Below, in pieces: positions 42,257 through 50,325 of a stretch of 64,000 bases of DNA. The stretch's first letter is position 1. Every line of letters begins with the position of its first letter. The position numbers and the translations under genes are program-made. The stretch comes from Variovorax sp. CF079. Lineage in GTDB: Bacteria > Pseudomonadota > Gammaproteobacteria > Burkholderiales > Burkholderiaceae_C. The stretch covers positions 124,001-188,000 of the forward strand of contig NZ_FMZU01000016.1 of the NCBI RefSeq assembly GCF_900101545.1, in the 5' to 3' direction. Under the pieces are notes generated by a model that saw nothing but the letters and a program-made list of their open reading frames with translations, did not search any database and was not told the origin of the DNA.

Positions 42257-43731
42257 GGGTTGTTAGCCGCGGCCGAGGCTTCGGGCTTGACCGCAGCGGC
42301 TCGCGGCATGCGGATGTGGGCCGCGAGGCCGCGGCCCGGCGTGCTGGTCAGCGCGAAGGTACCGCCCATGCGCTCGATGTTTTTTGTCACGATCGACAGG
42401 CCCAGTCCGGCGCCCGCAGCCGAGGTGCGTGCCACGTCGCCGCGGAAGAAGGGCTTGCTCAGCTGCGACAGCAGGGCGGGCGCGACGCCGGCTCCGTGGT
42501 CGCGCACCTTGATGAGCACGGCGTCGTTGTGCGCTTGCGCCTGGATCGCGACATCGGCGACGCCGGTGGACGGTGTCTTGCCGTAGCGCCGCGCGTTCTC
42601 GATCAGGTTCGAGATCACGCGCTGGAGCTCGACCTCGTCGGCCATCACGCGCAGGTCGGCCGGCACGTCCACCGTGATGCGGATGTCCTCGTGGTCCTGC
42701 ACCGCGTAGGTACAGGCATCGATCACGTCGCGCAGCAGCACCGGCTTGAAGTCGACGTGGTCGGGGCGCGCGTAGTCGAGGAACTTGTCGATGATGGCAT
42801 CGAGCTGCGCGATGTCGGCCGCCATGTGGTCGCGCGCGTCCTCGTCGGTCACGCTCATCTCGGTTTCGAGCCGAAGGCGCGCCAGCGGCGTGCGCAGGTC
42901 GTGCGAGATGCCGGCCAGCATCACGGCGCGGTCCTGCTCGATCTTGGCGAGCTGGTCGGCCATGCGGTTGAAGCCGACGTTGACCGCCCGGATTTCGTTG
43001 GTGCGCGCGCGTTCGTCGAGCCGGTGCGCCTCGTATTCGCCCTCGCGCACCTGCATCGTGGCTCGCGACAGCTGCTTGAGCGGCAGGTTGATGAGGCGCG
43101 TGATCAGCGCCGCGCCGGCCAGCGACAGCATCATCGTCGTGACCAGCCAGACCAGCCAGGTGCGCCCGCCCAGCCGCGTGAAGCGCGTGGGATCGAGCAG
43201 CAGCCAGTACATGTCGCTCTCGATGGTGAAGCCGATCCAGAGGCCGGGCTCGTCGTTGACGCGGCTGGCCACCGTCGTGCCTTCGCCGAGCCGGTCGATC
43301 AGCTCTTCGGTCACGCGCTGGTCGAGCGCGCCGGTGGTGTAGGGGACGAAACGGTCGTTCGGCTCGCGCGGCAGGATGCGCACGCCTTCCTGGTCGGCCA
43401 GGGTCTTGATCAGCGACACGCGCGTGATGGCGTCGGAATACACCAGCGCCGCCCGCGTCAGGTTCACCAGCGAGGCGATCTGGTGCGCGGTCTGGATGGC
43501 GCGCGGCTCGTACTCGAGCGCGCGGAAGGTCTGCAGCCAGGCGACCGTGCAGCCGATCAGGAGCAGCACCAGCAGGAAGAAGGTGCGCCAGAAGAGGCTG
43601 AGGCCGAGCTGCAGCCTGGGGCGGCGCCTGGACTGGCCAAGGCCCTCCAGCGGGCTCGGCAAGGTGACCTGGGGACCGTCTTCGCCGAAAGGGCTCGGCT
43701 GTGTCGTCTTGGGGCCGATGGTGGCGGCCAC
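42247..43731 (-). CDS. EnvZ-like sensor histidine kinase
   Basis: About 494 residues. Two membrane helices flank a periplasmic sensor: FFLLVLLLIGCTVAWLQTF near residue 50 and LVWLVTTMMLSLAGAALI near residue 195. A HAMP domain follows (INLPLKQLSRATMQVREGEY). The phospho-accepting His277 is in GISHDLRTPLARLRLE. N-box IENARRYG, and G-boxes DHGAGV and AGLGLSIV complete the ATPase domain. I chose a GTG at 43731, 13 nt after the regulator stop; no ATG fits. Partner of the OmpR-like regulator. Confidence 0.9.
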   Translation of the reverse strand: MAATIGPKTTQPSPFGEDGPQVTLPSPLEGLGQSRRRPRLQLGLSLFWRTFFLLVLLLIGCTVAWLQTFRALEYEPRAIQTAHQIASLVNLTRAALVYSDAITRVSLIKTLADQEGVRILPREPNDRFVPYTTGALDQRVTEELIDRLGEGTTVASRVNDEPGLWIGFTIESDMYWLLLDPTRFTRLGGRTWLVWLVTTMMLSLAGAALITRLINLPLKQLSRATMQVREGEYEAHRLDERARTNEIRAVNVGFNRMADQLAKIEQDRAVMLAGISHDLRTPLARLRLETEMSVTDEDARDHMAADIAQLDAIIDKFLDYARPDHVDFKPVLLRDVIDACTYAVQDHEDIRITVDVPADLRVMADEVELQRVISNLIENARRYGKTPSTGVADVAIQAQAHNDAVLIKVRDHGAGVAPALLSQLSKPFFRGDVARTSAAGAGLGLSIVTKNIERMGGTFALTSTPGRGLAAHIRMPRAAAVKPEASAAANNPQR

Positions 43732-43744
43732 GAGCGTCAGCGCT

Positions 43745-44476
43745 TCAGGTCGTGCCGTCCGGCACGAACACGTAGCCGACGCCCCATACCGTCTGGATGT
43801 AGCGCGGCGCCGCGGCATCGGATTCGACCAGCTTGCGCAGGCGCGAGATCTGCACGTCCAGGCTGCGGTCAAAGGGTTCGAACTCGCGGCCGCGCGCCAG
43901 CTGGGCCAGTTTTTCGCGCGACAGCGGCTGCCGCGGATGCCGCACCAGCGCCTTGAGCATGGCGAACTCGCCGGTGGTCAGCGAGAGTTCCTCGCCGTCC
44001 TTCTTGAGCGTGCGCGAGCCGAGGTCGAAGCTGAAGGGGCCGAAATTCACAGTTTCGTTGTCGGTCGAGGGCGCGCCAGGCGCCTCGAGCGGCGGCCTGC
44101 GGCGCAGCACCGCATGCACGCGTGCCAGCAGTTCGCGCGGATTGAAGGGCTTGCCCAGGTAGTCGTCGGCGCCGACCTCGAGGCCGACGATGCGGTCCAC
44201 GTCCTCGCCCTTGGCGGTCAGCATGATGATCGGGGTGCGGTCGTTGGCGGCGCGAAGGCGGCGGCAGACCGAGAGGCCGTCCTCGCCGGGCATCATCAGA
44301 TCGAGCACGATCAGGTCGACCGTGTCGCGCAAAAGTATGCGGTTGAGGGCCTTGCCGTCTTCCGCAACGATGACCTCGAAACCTTCCTGGGTCAGGTAGC
44401 GGCGCAGCAGGTCGCGGATGCGGGCGTCGTCGTCGACGATGACGATCTTGTCTGTGCGGGCGGGAGCTTGATTCAT
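43745..44476 (-). CDS. ompR: OmpR-family response regulator
   Basis: 243 residues. Receiver domain: acidic pocket VIVDDDARIRDLLRRYL, phospho-acceptor Asp59 in LIVLDLMMPGEDGL, and lysine switch LTAKGEDVDRIVGLEVGADD. The winged-helix output domain shows LTTGEFAMLKALVRHPRQPL, FDRSLDVQISRLRKLVE, and QTVWGVGYVFVPDG. The frame is open to 44545, but the ATG at 44476 fits the family. Operon with the EnvZ-like kinase. The names follow sequence similarity; targets are unknown. Confidence 0.92.
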   Translation of the reverse strand: MNQAPARTDKIVIVDDDARIRDLLRRYLTQEGFEVIVAEDGKALNRILLRDTVDLIVLDLMMPGEDGLSVCRRLRAANDRTPIIMLTAKGEDVDRIVGLEVGADDYLGKPFNPRELLARVHAVLRRRPPLEAPGAPSTDNETVNFGPFSFDLGSRTLKKDGEELSLTTGEFAMLKALVRHPRQPLSREKLAQLARGREFEPFDRSLDVQISRLRKLVESDAAAPRYIQTVWGVGYVFVPDGTT

Positions 44477-44491
44477 TTCTACAACGCTGAA

Positions 44492-44569
44492 TTTGTAACA
44501 ACGCCAATTCTGAAGCCGTTGAGACCCCATTGAGCCGCTTTTCACAATGCTTTGACACTAAGTTACAAA
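44492..44569. promoter_or_regulatory. Inverted pair of OmpR-like half sites
   Basis: TTTGTAAC at 44492-44499 and its exact reverse complement GTTACAAA at 44562-44569 bracket the gap between the OmpR-like gene and a divergent exported-protein gene. OmpR sites in E. coli contain GTAAC cores. Autoregulation is possible. TTGACA at 44552-44557 might be a -35 box. Confidence 0.35.
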
Positions 44570-44647
44570 ACTTGCGGGCGCTCGCCTTCCAGATATCTAT
44601 GCCGTGCGCAGCGGTGGCACAGTGACTTTGGTCCCCGACTCAGCATC

Positions 44648-44992
44648 ATGAAATCGACTGTTCTCCCGTTGTCTGTCTTGCTCGCCTGCCTTTCGGTTCC
44701 CGCCGCGGCCGAACCCTGGGGATTCCTGCGGGTGAGCGACCTGCGGCGCAACGAGGTGCGTGATGCGGTGGAGGCGCACCGGGCCGCCAAGCGCGAGGAG
44801 GTGCGGCGTCAGGAAGCGGCGGCCGGACGCCGCCTGACCGCCGCCGAACTGGCCGAGTTGCGGCAGCAAGTGCGCCAGCAATGGACGCCGCGACAGGAGA
44901 TCGTCCACTCGGCAGAATCGCAGCCGGCTGAGCGGATGGCGCCCACACCCTCGTCGGCCAGCAGGGTGGCGCCGCGCAGCCAGCGCCCTTGA
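44648..44992 (+). CDS. Exported hypothetical protein
   Basis: 114 residues. A clear signal peptide (MKSTVLPLSVLLACLSVPAA, cleavage after AAA-E) is followed by a charged, probably helical segment: VRDAVEAHRAAKREEVRRQE and AAELAELRQQVRQQW. The C-terminus is Pro/Ser/Ala-rich and probably disordered. I recognise no family. The preceding open frame from 44552 lacks support; the ATG at 44648 starts the signal peptide. Divergent from the OmpR-like gene, so it may belong to its regulon, which is speculative. Confidence 0.72.
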   Translation: MKSTVLPLSVLLACLSVPAAAEPWGFLRVSDLRRNEVRDAVEAHRAAKREEVRRQEAAAGRRLTAAELAELRQQVRQQWTPRQEIVHSAESQPAERMAPTPSSASRVAPRSQRP

Positions 44993-45051
44993 GCGGCGCC
45001 CCTCGGGGGCGCGACGCTCTTTCTCTTTTTCTCCACTCGGGTTTTCTTGCT

Positions 45052-45768
45052 TTGAACAATAAGAATGTCAGACGGATCGCGGCCTGTGCCGTGTTGATCA
45101 TGAATGCCGGCGCCGCCTTGGCCCAGAGCGCGCCCTGGGCGCCGCCGCAGAACGTGCTGCAGCTGTCGGCCACGGGAACGGTCGAAGTGCAGCAGGACCT
45201 GCTGAGCATGACGCTCAGCACCACGCGCGATGCGGCTGACGCCGCAACGGTGCAGGCACAGCTGAAGACTGCGCTCGACGCGGCGCTGGCGGAGGCGCGC
45301 AAGAATGCGCAACCCGGCCAGCTCGATGTGCGTACCGGCAATTTCAGCCTCGTGCCGCGCTACACGCGCGACGGCAAGATCACCGGCTGGCAGGGCACCA
45401 CCGAGCTGGTGCTGGAAGGCAAGGACTTTCCGCGCATCACGCAGACCGCGGGTCGCGTCTCCACGCTCACGGTGGGCGGCATCGGTTTCGGCCTGAGCCG
45501 CGAGCAGCGCGCCAAGGTGGAGGCCGAGGCGCAAACGATCGCGATCGAGAACTTCAAGCAGAAGGCCGGCGAGCTGGCCAAGGGCTTCGGCTTCGGCGGC
45601 TACACCTTGCGCGAAGTGTCGGTCAACGCCAATCAGGGCGGGCCGATCCGGCCGCGCATGATGGCCGTGGAGGCTTCGTCGAAGATGAACTACGACGCGG
45701 CCGTGCCGGTCGAGGCCGGCAAGACCAGCGTCGTCGTCAACGTTTCGGGCTCGGTGCAGTTGAAATAG
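45052..45768 (+). CDS. SIMPL-domain periplasmic protein
   Basis: 238 residues. An N-terminal signal peptide (RRIAACAVLIMNAGAALAQS) precedes a SIMPL/DUF541 domain: NVLQLSATGTVEVQQDLLSM, TARTGNFSL-type strand VRTGNFSLVPRYTRDGKITG, then GFGFGGYTLREVSVNANQGG and VEAGKTSVVVNVSGSVQLK at the end. The family is periplasmic and often linked to oxidative stress, with no known reaction. No ATG starts the signal peptide; the TTG at 45052 is the best candidate, with no clear ribosome-binding site. Confidence 0.82.
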   Translation: MNNKNVRRIAACAVLIMNAGAALAQSAPWAPPQNVLQLSATGTVEVQQDLLSMTLSTTRDAADAATVQAQLKTALDAALAEARKNAQPGQLDVRTGNFSLVPRYTRDGKITGWQGTTELVLEGKDFPRITQTAGRVSTLTVGGIGFGLSREQRAKVEAEAQTIAIENFKQKAGELAKGFGFGGYTLREVSVNANQGGPIRPRMMAVEASSKMNYDAAVPVEAGKTSVVVNVSGSVQLK

Positions 45769-45860
45769 TCGGCCGCCGCCGGGCCGCCCCAAGGCGGCCG
45801 AGCCTCCCCCTCGGGGGTGGATTTACACGCAGCGAAGCGAAGTAAAGCCGGGGGGCTGTA
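45769..45860. repeat. GC-rich intergenic repeat with hairpins
   Basis: This 92-nt stretch between two convergent genes holds GGCCGCC hairpin-forming segments, a CCCCCTCGGGGG palindrome and the string CACGCAGCGAAGCGAAGTAAAG. I recall a similar block from intergenic regions of Comamonadaceae. It may serve as a bidirectional terminator. A related GCGCCCCTCGGGGGCGC lies at 44996-45012. Confidence 0.5.
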
Positions 45861-46631
45861 CTACTGCGCGGTCCAGCCGCCGTCGACTTGCCACGCGACA
45901 CCGCGCACCTGGTCGGCAGCGGGCGAGCAAAGAAATACCGCGAGCCCGCCCAGTTGTTCCACCGTGGTGAACTGCAGCGAAGGCTGCTTTTCGCCCAGCA
46001 GATCGTTCTGCGCCTGCGTGACCGAAATGCCTTCGCGCGCAGAACGGTCGTCGATCTGCTTCTGAACCAGCGGCGTCAGCACCCAGCCCGGGCAGATCGC
46101 ATTGCTCGTGATGCCGGTGGTCGCGGTTTCGAGCGCCACGGCCTTGGTGAGGCCGACGATGCCGTGCTTGGCGGCCACGTATGCGGATTTCTGGGCCGAG
46201 GCCACGAGGCCGTGCGCCGAGGCGATGTTGATGATGCGGCCCCAGTTGGCTTCGCGCATGGCGGGCACGGCGAGGCGGGTGGTGTGGAAGGCGCTTGTAA
46301 GGTTGATCGCGATCACGGCATCCCAGCGCTCCACCGGGAAGTCCTCGACCTTCGCGACATGCTGGATGCCGGCGTTGTTGACGAGGATGTCGACGCGGCC
46401 GAACTTTTCAGCCGCGAACTTCATCATCTCTTCGATCTGTGCCGGCTGGCTCATGTCGGCGCCGTGATAGTCGACCCTCACGCCGAGCGCTTCGACCTCG
46501 GCCTTGGGCTTGTCGGCATCGCCGAAACCGTTGAGCACGATGTTGGCGCCCTGTTGCGCCAGCGCCTTCGCGATACCGAGGCCGATGCCACTGGTGGACC
46601 CCGTGACAAGCGCGGTTTTGCCTTTGAGCAT
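45861..46631 (-). CDS. 3-hydroxybutyrate dehydrogenase
   Basis: 256-residue short-chain dehydrogenase. NAD motif TGSTSGIGLGIAKAL, structural NNAG in ILVNNAGIQHVAKVEDFP, catalytic Ser in INIASAHGLVAS and Tyr-x3-Lys in YVAAKHGIVGL. GIQHVAPVE-like and CPGWVLTPLVQKQIDDRS match D-beta-hydroxybutyrate dehydrogenases. It oxidises 3-hydroxybutyrate released from storage polymer to acetoacetate. The ATG at 46631 is 10 nt after a GGAG; a TTG at 46640 is too close to it. A phaR gene nearby at 49750 fits polymer metabolism. Confidence 0.9.
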   Translation of the reverse strand: MLKGKTALVTGSTSGIGLGIAKALAQQGANIVLNGFGDADKPKAEVEALGVRVDYHGADMSQPAQIEEMMKFAAEKFGRVDILVNNAGIQHVAKVEDFPVERWDAVIAINLTSAFHTTRLAVPAMREANWGRIINIASAHGLVASAQKSAYVAAKHGIVGLTKAVALETATTGITSNAICPGWVLTPLVQKQIDDRSAREGISVTQAQNDLLGEKQPSLQFTTVEQLGGLAVFLCSPAADQVRGVAWQVDGGWTAQ

Positions 46632-46746
46632 GATGGTCAATCTCCGGATGAATTAGGATGCAACGAGACAATTATCTTCATCGCGACTTCTTCTGTTTCA
46701 TGACCGAGCCTGCTCTCCAATACGCTGCCCGGGAGGGAGCGACCGA

Positions 46747-48978
46747 GTGAAGCGCGAACAGCCCAATCTCTCGTTGTCCGGCTCCGCGGTGGTCGACTAT
46801 CCGCTGTCGGCAGCGACGGCCGATCGCACGCCGGTGGTCGAGAACATGCTCGCGCGAGCACGCGCCTTCGCCGAGCCGCTGATCGCCGACGAAACGCTGG
46901 ACACCGGCGAGAACACGCTCGCGCATGCCGATGCGGTGGCCGCGATCGTCGCGGCCATGGGCGGATCGGAGGCGATGCAGGCGGCCAGCTACCTGGTCTA
47001 CTCGTGCCAGCACCTGAACCGGCCGCAGGAAGTGATCGCCAAGGTGTTCGGCGACAACTTCGCGGCGCTCGCGGTGGAAACCACCAAGCTCGTGCATGTG
47101 CAGAAGCAGGCGCGTTCGGCGACGGCCAGCGCGCACCTGGCGGATGGCGCGGGCATGCAGACGGAGAACGTGCGCAAGATGCTGCTTGCGTTCTCTCGTG
47201 ATCTGCGGGTCGTGATGCTGCGGCTGGCTTCGCGCCTGCAGACGCTGCGCCACGCGGCTTCAGTCAAGCAGCCCGTGCCGGAAGGCGTGGCGCGCGAATC
47301 CCTGCAGGTATTCGCGCCGCTCGCGAACCGGCTCGGCATCTGGCAGGTCAAGTGGGAGATCGAGGACCTGTCCTTCCGTTTTCTCGAGCCCGAGACCTAC
47401 AAGGTCATCGCGCGGCTGCTCGACGAGAAGCGCGTCGAGCGCGAAGGCTACGTCGAACAGTTGCGTGCGCGCCTCGAACGGGAGCTGGCCGAGGAGGGCG
47501 TCAAGGCGACCGTGCAGGGCCGGCCGAAGAACATCTACAGCATCGTGAAGAAGATGCGCGGCAAGTCGCTCGACTTCGCGCAGGTCTTCGACATCATGGC
47601 GCTGCGCGTGGTGGTGGCGGACGTCAAGGATTGCTATGCGGCGCTGGCCTGGGTGCATTCGCACTTCCAGCCGATCGACGAGGAGTTCGACGACTACATC
47701 GCGCGGCCCAAGCCCAACGGCTACCAGTCGCTGCACACGGTGGTGCGCGAAGTGGTCGACGGCCAGGCCGGCAAGCCGATCGAGATCCAGATCCGCACCG
47801 AGGAGATGCACGACCACGCCGAGCACGGCGTGGCTGCGCACTGGGCCTACAAGGAAGCGGGCCACAAGGGCTATGCCGGCGTCTGGGCGAGCGGCGAGTA
47901 CGACGCCAAGATCGCGGTGCTGCGCCAACTGCTGGCCTGGGAGCGCGACCTGTCCGGTGGCTCGCAGGGGCAGGGCCTGTTCGACGACCGCATCTACGTG
48001 CTGACGCCCGACGCGGCGATCGTCGAATTGCCACAGGGCGCGACAGCGGTCGACTTCGCCTACACGGTGCACACGAGCCTGGGCCACCGCTGCCGCGGCG
48101 CGCGCGTCGACGGCGCGATGGTGCCGCTCAACACGCCGCTGCAGAACGGGCAGACGGTGGAGATCATCGCGGCCAAGGAAGGCGGCCCCTCGCGCGACTG
48201 GCTCAATGCGGAGCTGGGCTACCTCGCGAGCCATCGCGCACGCGCAAAGGTGCGGGCCTGGTTCAACGCGCAGATCACGCACGAGACGGTGGCGCGCGGC
48301 CGCGAGGCGGTCGAGAAGGTGCTGCAGCGCGAAGGCAAGACCGCGCTGAAGCTCGACGACCTCGCTTCGCAGCTGGGCTTCAAGTCGGCCGACAACCTGT
48401 TCGAAGTGGTGGGCAAGGACGAGTTCTCGCTGCGCAACATCGAGATGCTGCTGCGTCCTCCGGAGCCCGCGCCCGGTCCGGACGACGGCGTGATCATCAA
48501 GAAGGCACGCGCCGGTGGCAACGCGGGCAAGGGCGGCGTGCTGGTGGTCGGCGTCTCCTCGCTGATGACGCAGCTTGCCAAGTGCTGCAAGCCGGCGCCG
48601 CCCGATGCGATCCGCGGCTTCGTGACCCGAGGCCACGGCGTCAGCATCCACCGTGCGGACTGCAGCAGCTTCCGCATGATGGCCATGCGCGATGCCGAGC
48701 GCGTGATCGACGTCGAGTGGGGCGAGCAGAAGGCCGATGCGGGCTCGGTCTACGCGGTCGACGTGGCGGTCGAAGCCGCTGATCGCCAGGGCCTGCTGCG
48801 CGATATTTCCGATGTGTTCGCGCGCGAGAGGATGAACGTGATCGGCGTGCAGACCCAGTCCGTCAAGGGCACCGCATGGATGACTTTCACGATCGAGATC
48901 GCCGATGCCGCGCGGCTCGCACAGGTGCTCAACGTGGTGGCCGCGGTGGCCGGTGTGCGTTCTGCCCGTCGTCGCTGA
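46747..48978 (+). CDS. relA: RelA-type GTP pyrophosphokinase ((p)ppGpp synthetase)
   Basis: 743 residues. N-terminal pseudo-hydrolase domain: the HDxxED motif of SpoT/Rel is replaced by ASYLVYSCQHLN around residue 82, so hydrolysis is unlikely. The synthetase domain follows with RPKNIYSIVKKMRGKSLDFA, FDIMALRVVV, RPKPNGYQSLHT near residue 321, and IQIRTEEMHDHAEHGVAAHW. The TGS domain (VLTPDAAIVELPQGATAVDF), a zinc-finger-like CCKP region and an ACT domain complete it. The GTG start has GGGAGGGAG upstream. Stringent-response synthetase activated at the ribosome. Confidence 0.94.
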   Translation: MKREQPNLSLSGSAVVDYPLSAATADRTPVVENMLARARAFAEPLIADETLDTGENTLAHADAVAAIVAAMGGSEAMQAASYLVYSCQHLNRPQEVIAKVFGDNFAALAVETTKLVHVQKQARSATASAHLADGAGMQTENVRKMLLAFSRDLRVVMLRLASRLQTLRHAASVKQPVPEGVARESLQVFAPLANRLGIWQVKWEIEDLSFRFLEPETYKVIARLLDEKRVEREGYVEQLRARLERELAEEGVKATVQGRPKNIYSIVKKMRGKSLDFAQVFDIMALRVVVADVKDCYAALAWVHSHFQPIDEEFDDYIARPKPNGYQSLHTVVREVVDGQAGKPIEIQIRTEEMHDHAEHGVAAHWAYKEAGHKGYAGVWASGEYDAKIAVLRQLLAWERDLSGGSQGQGLFDDRIYVLTPDAAIVELPQGATAVDFAYTVHTSLGHRCRGARVDGAMVPLNTPLQNGQTVEIIAAKEGGPSRDWLNAELGYLASHRARAKVRAWFNAQITHETVARGREAVEKVLQREGKTALKLDDLASQLGFKSADNLFEVVGKDEFSLRNIEMLLRPPEPAPGPDDGVIIKKARAGGNAGKGGVLVVGVSSLMTQLAKCCKPAPPDAIRGFVTRGHGVSIHRADCSSFRMMAMRDAERVIDVEWGEQKADAGSVYAVDVAVEAADRQGLLRDISDVFARERMNVIGVQTQSVKGTAWMTFTIEIADAARLAQVLNVVAAVAGVRSARRR

Positions 48979-49000
48979 AAAAAGCGGCCTCGCGGCCTGC

Positions 49001-49006
49001 TACAAT
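49001..49006 (+). promoter_or_regulatory. Probable -10 box of tRNA-Val
   Basis: TACAAT lies 23 nt before the mature tRNA 5' end, giving a transcription start near 49013. No convincing -35 is seen. Confidence 0.5.
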
Positions 49007-49029
49007 CTCGGCTTCTCGGACACATCCTT

Positions 49030-49106
49030 AGGCGCGTAGCTCAGCTGGTTAGAGCACCACCTTGACATGGTGGGGGTCGTTGGTTCGAGTCCAATCGCGC
49101 CTACCA
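49030..49106 (+). tRNA. tRNA-Val (anticodon GAC)
   Basis: 77 nt including an encoded CCA. The acceptor stem pairs AGGCGCG with CGCGCCT. The D arm is GCTCAGCTGGTTAGAGC, the anticodon arm CCACC-TTGACAT-GGTGG with anticodon GAC, and the T arm contains GGTTCGAGTCC. It follows relA by 51 nt. Confidence 0.97.
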
Positions 49107-49285
49107 ATTTTTTCCTGATCGCAGCATCCGCTCAACCAACGGTTGCCTGCGCTTTCAGGTCTCGCATCCCCCGGTTTCCTGCGTCCTCAACACAAGGCCT
49201 ACTGCCTTCGTCGACTGGCGGATACGCCGTCAGTTGTGGTAACTTGGCCGTCCGCCATCTCCAAAGCACTTGACTCAGGGAACCG

Positions 49286-49654
49286 ATGAACACGCCAGCG
49301 GCTGAGAGCGACCCGGCACTCGAGGAGCTTCGTCTCGCCGCCCTGTTGCGGCAGGCTCCGCTCGAATTCGCACGCGTGGTCTACGGACTCAATGATCGCG
49401 CCAACGGCCGGGCCGGCACCATGGCTGCGGAAGACGTCGCGCGCACGGTGCGGCAGGGCGCTCCGGTCACGCGGGAGCGTGCCGAACAGCGGGCCCGAGG
49501 CTATCTGCCGCTGGCCGGCCAGGAGCATTGCCCGCGTTGCTGGGTTTTCAACGGCGTCAAGAGCCCCTTGCACTTTCGCGAAAGTAACGAAGAGCGCCCC
49601 GAATCGGCCGTCTGCAAGGTGTGCGGCGCGGAATACACCACTTCGCTGGACTGA
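49286..49654 (+). CDS. Hypothetical zinc-ribbon protein
   Basis: 122 residues with no family I can name. The C-terminal third has two CxxC knuckles, CPRC (Cys82, Cys85) and CKVC (Cys110, Cys113), spaced for a zinc ribbon, with a WVFNGVKSPLHF stretch between. The N-terminal part is helical and charged (LEELRLAALLRQAPLEFARV). It lies between tRNA-Val and phaR on the same strand. Binding to nucleic acid or a protein partner is plausible for a zinc ribbon; nothing more can be said. Confidence 0.75.
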   Translation: MNTPAAESDPALEELRLAALLRQAPLEFARVVYGLNDRANGRAGTMAAEDVARTVRQGAPVTRERAEQRARGYLPLAGQEHCPRCWVFNGVKSPLHFRESNEERPESAVCKVCGAEYTTSLD

Positions 49655-49749
49655 CGCTCCCGTCAGGGTAAACCTTGGCGCGGTGCAGCAAAACCGCTCC
49701 CTAGAATTTGTTCGCGCGCCCCTGGCGTGAAAACTTGAAGGAGTCCGTA

Positions 49750-50286
49750 GTGCAGAGCAAGAAATCCGCCGGTGCCAAACCGGTACAGCGGGTGATCAAG
49801 AAGTATCCGAACCGAAGGCTCTACGACACGGAAACCTCCACCTACATCACGCTCGCCGAAGTCAAGCAACTGGTGATGGACAAGGCGCCCTTCGTGGTGC
49901 GCGACGCCAAGAGCGGCGACGACCTCACGCGCAGCATCCTCTTGCAGATCATTCTCGAAGAAGAGGCCGGCGGCGCGCCGATGTTCACCGAACAGGTGCT
50001 GGCCACCATCATCCGCTTCTACGGCCAGGCCATGCAGAGCTACATGGGCCCCTATCTCGAGAAGAACATCCAGGCCATGACGGAGGTGCAGGCGCAATTG
50101 GCCGAAAAGGCGCAGAACCTGACGCCCGAGATGTGGGCCCGGTTCATGACCATGCAGTCCCCGATGCTGCAGGGCCTGATGGGCAGTTACGTCGAACAAT
50201 CGAAGCACGTGTTCCTGCAGATGCAGGACCAGATGCAGAAGAACACGGAGCAGGTTCTGGGCGCCTTTGGCATCAAGCGGCCCTAG
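49750..50286 (+). CDS. phaR: Polyhydroxyalkanoate synthesis repressor
   Basis: 178 residues. The DNA-binding N-terminus RVIKKYPNRRLYDTETSTYI leads into TLAEVKQLVMDKAPFVVRDAKSG. The polymer-binding accumulation domain follows: LTRSILLQIILEEE and FTEQVLATIIRFYGQAMQSYM. The C-terminus is Met/Gln-rich. PhaR senses polyhydroxybutyrate and represses phasin genes. The GTG at 49750 has an AAGGAG 6 nt upstream; an in-frame ATG at 49708 has none, so I use the GTG. No phasin or synthase gene is in the window. Confidence 0.93.
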   Translation: MQSKKSAGAKPVQRVIKKYPNRRLYDTETSTYITLAEVKQLVMDKAPFVVRDAKSGDDLTRSILLQIILEEEAGGAPMFTEQVLATIIRFYGQAMQSYMGPYLEKNIQAMTEVQAQLAEKAQNLTPEMWARFMTMQSPMLQGLMGSYVEQSKHVFLQMQDQMQKNTEQVLGAFGIKRP

Positions 50287-50325
50287 ATCGGGCGCGGAGC
50301 CCGATAGCTGGGACAATAGGGGGAT

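Noticed and set aside
42316..43956. 546-codon plus-strand frame opposite the histidine kinase
   Set aside because: His/Arg/Ala-rich shadow; kinase boxes are clear on the minus strand.
49067..49273. 68-codon frame after tRNA-Val
   Set aside because: It begins inside the tRNA, has no ribosome-binding site and no family. I see nothing else in 49107-49285.
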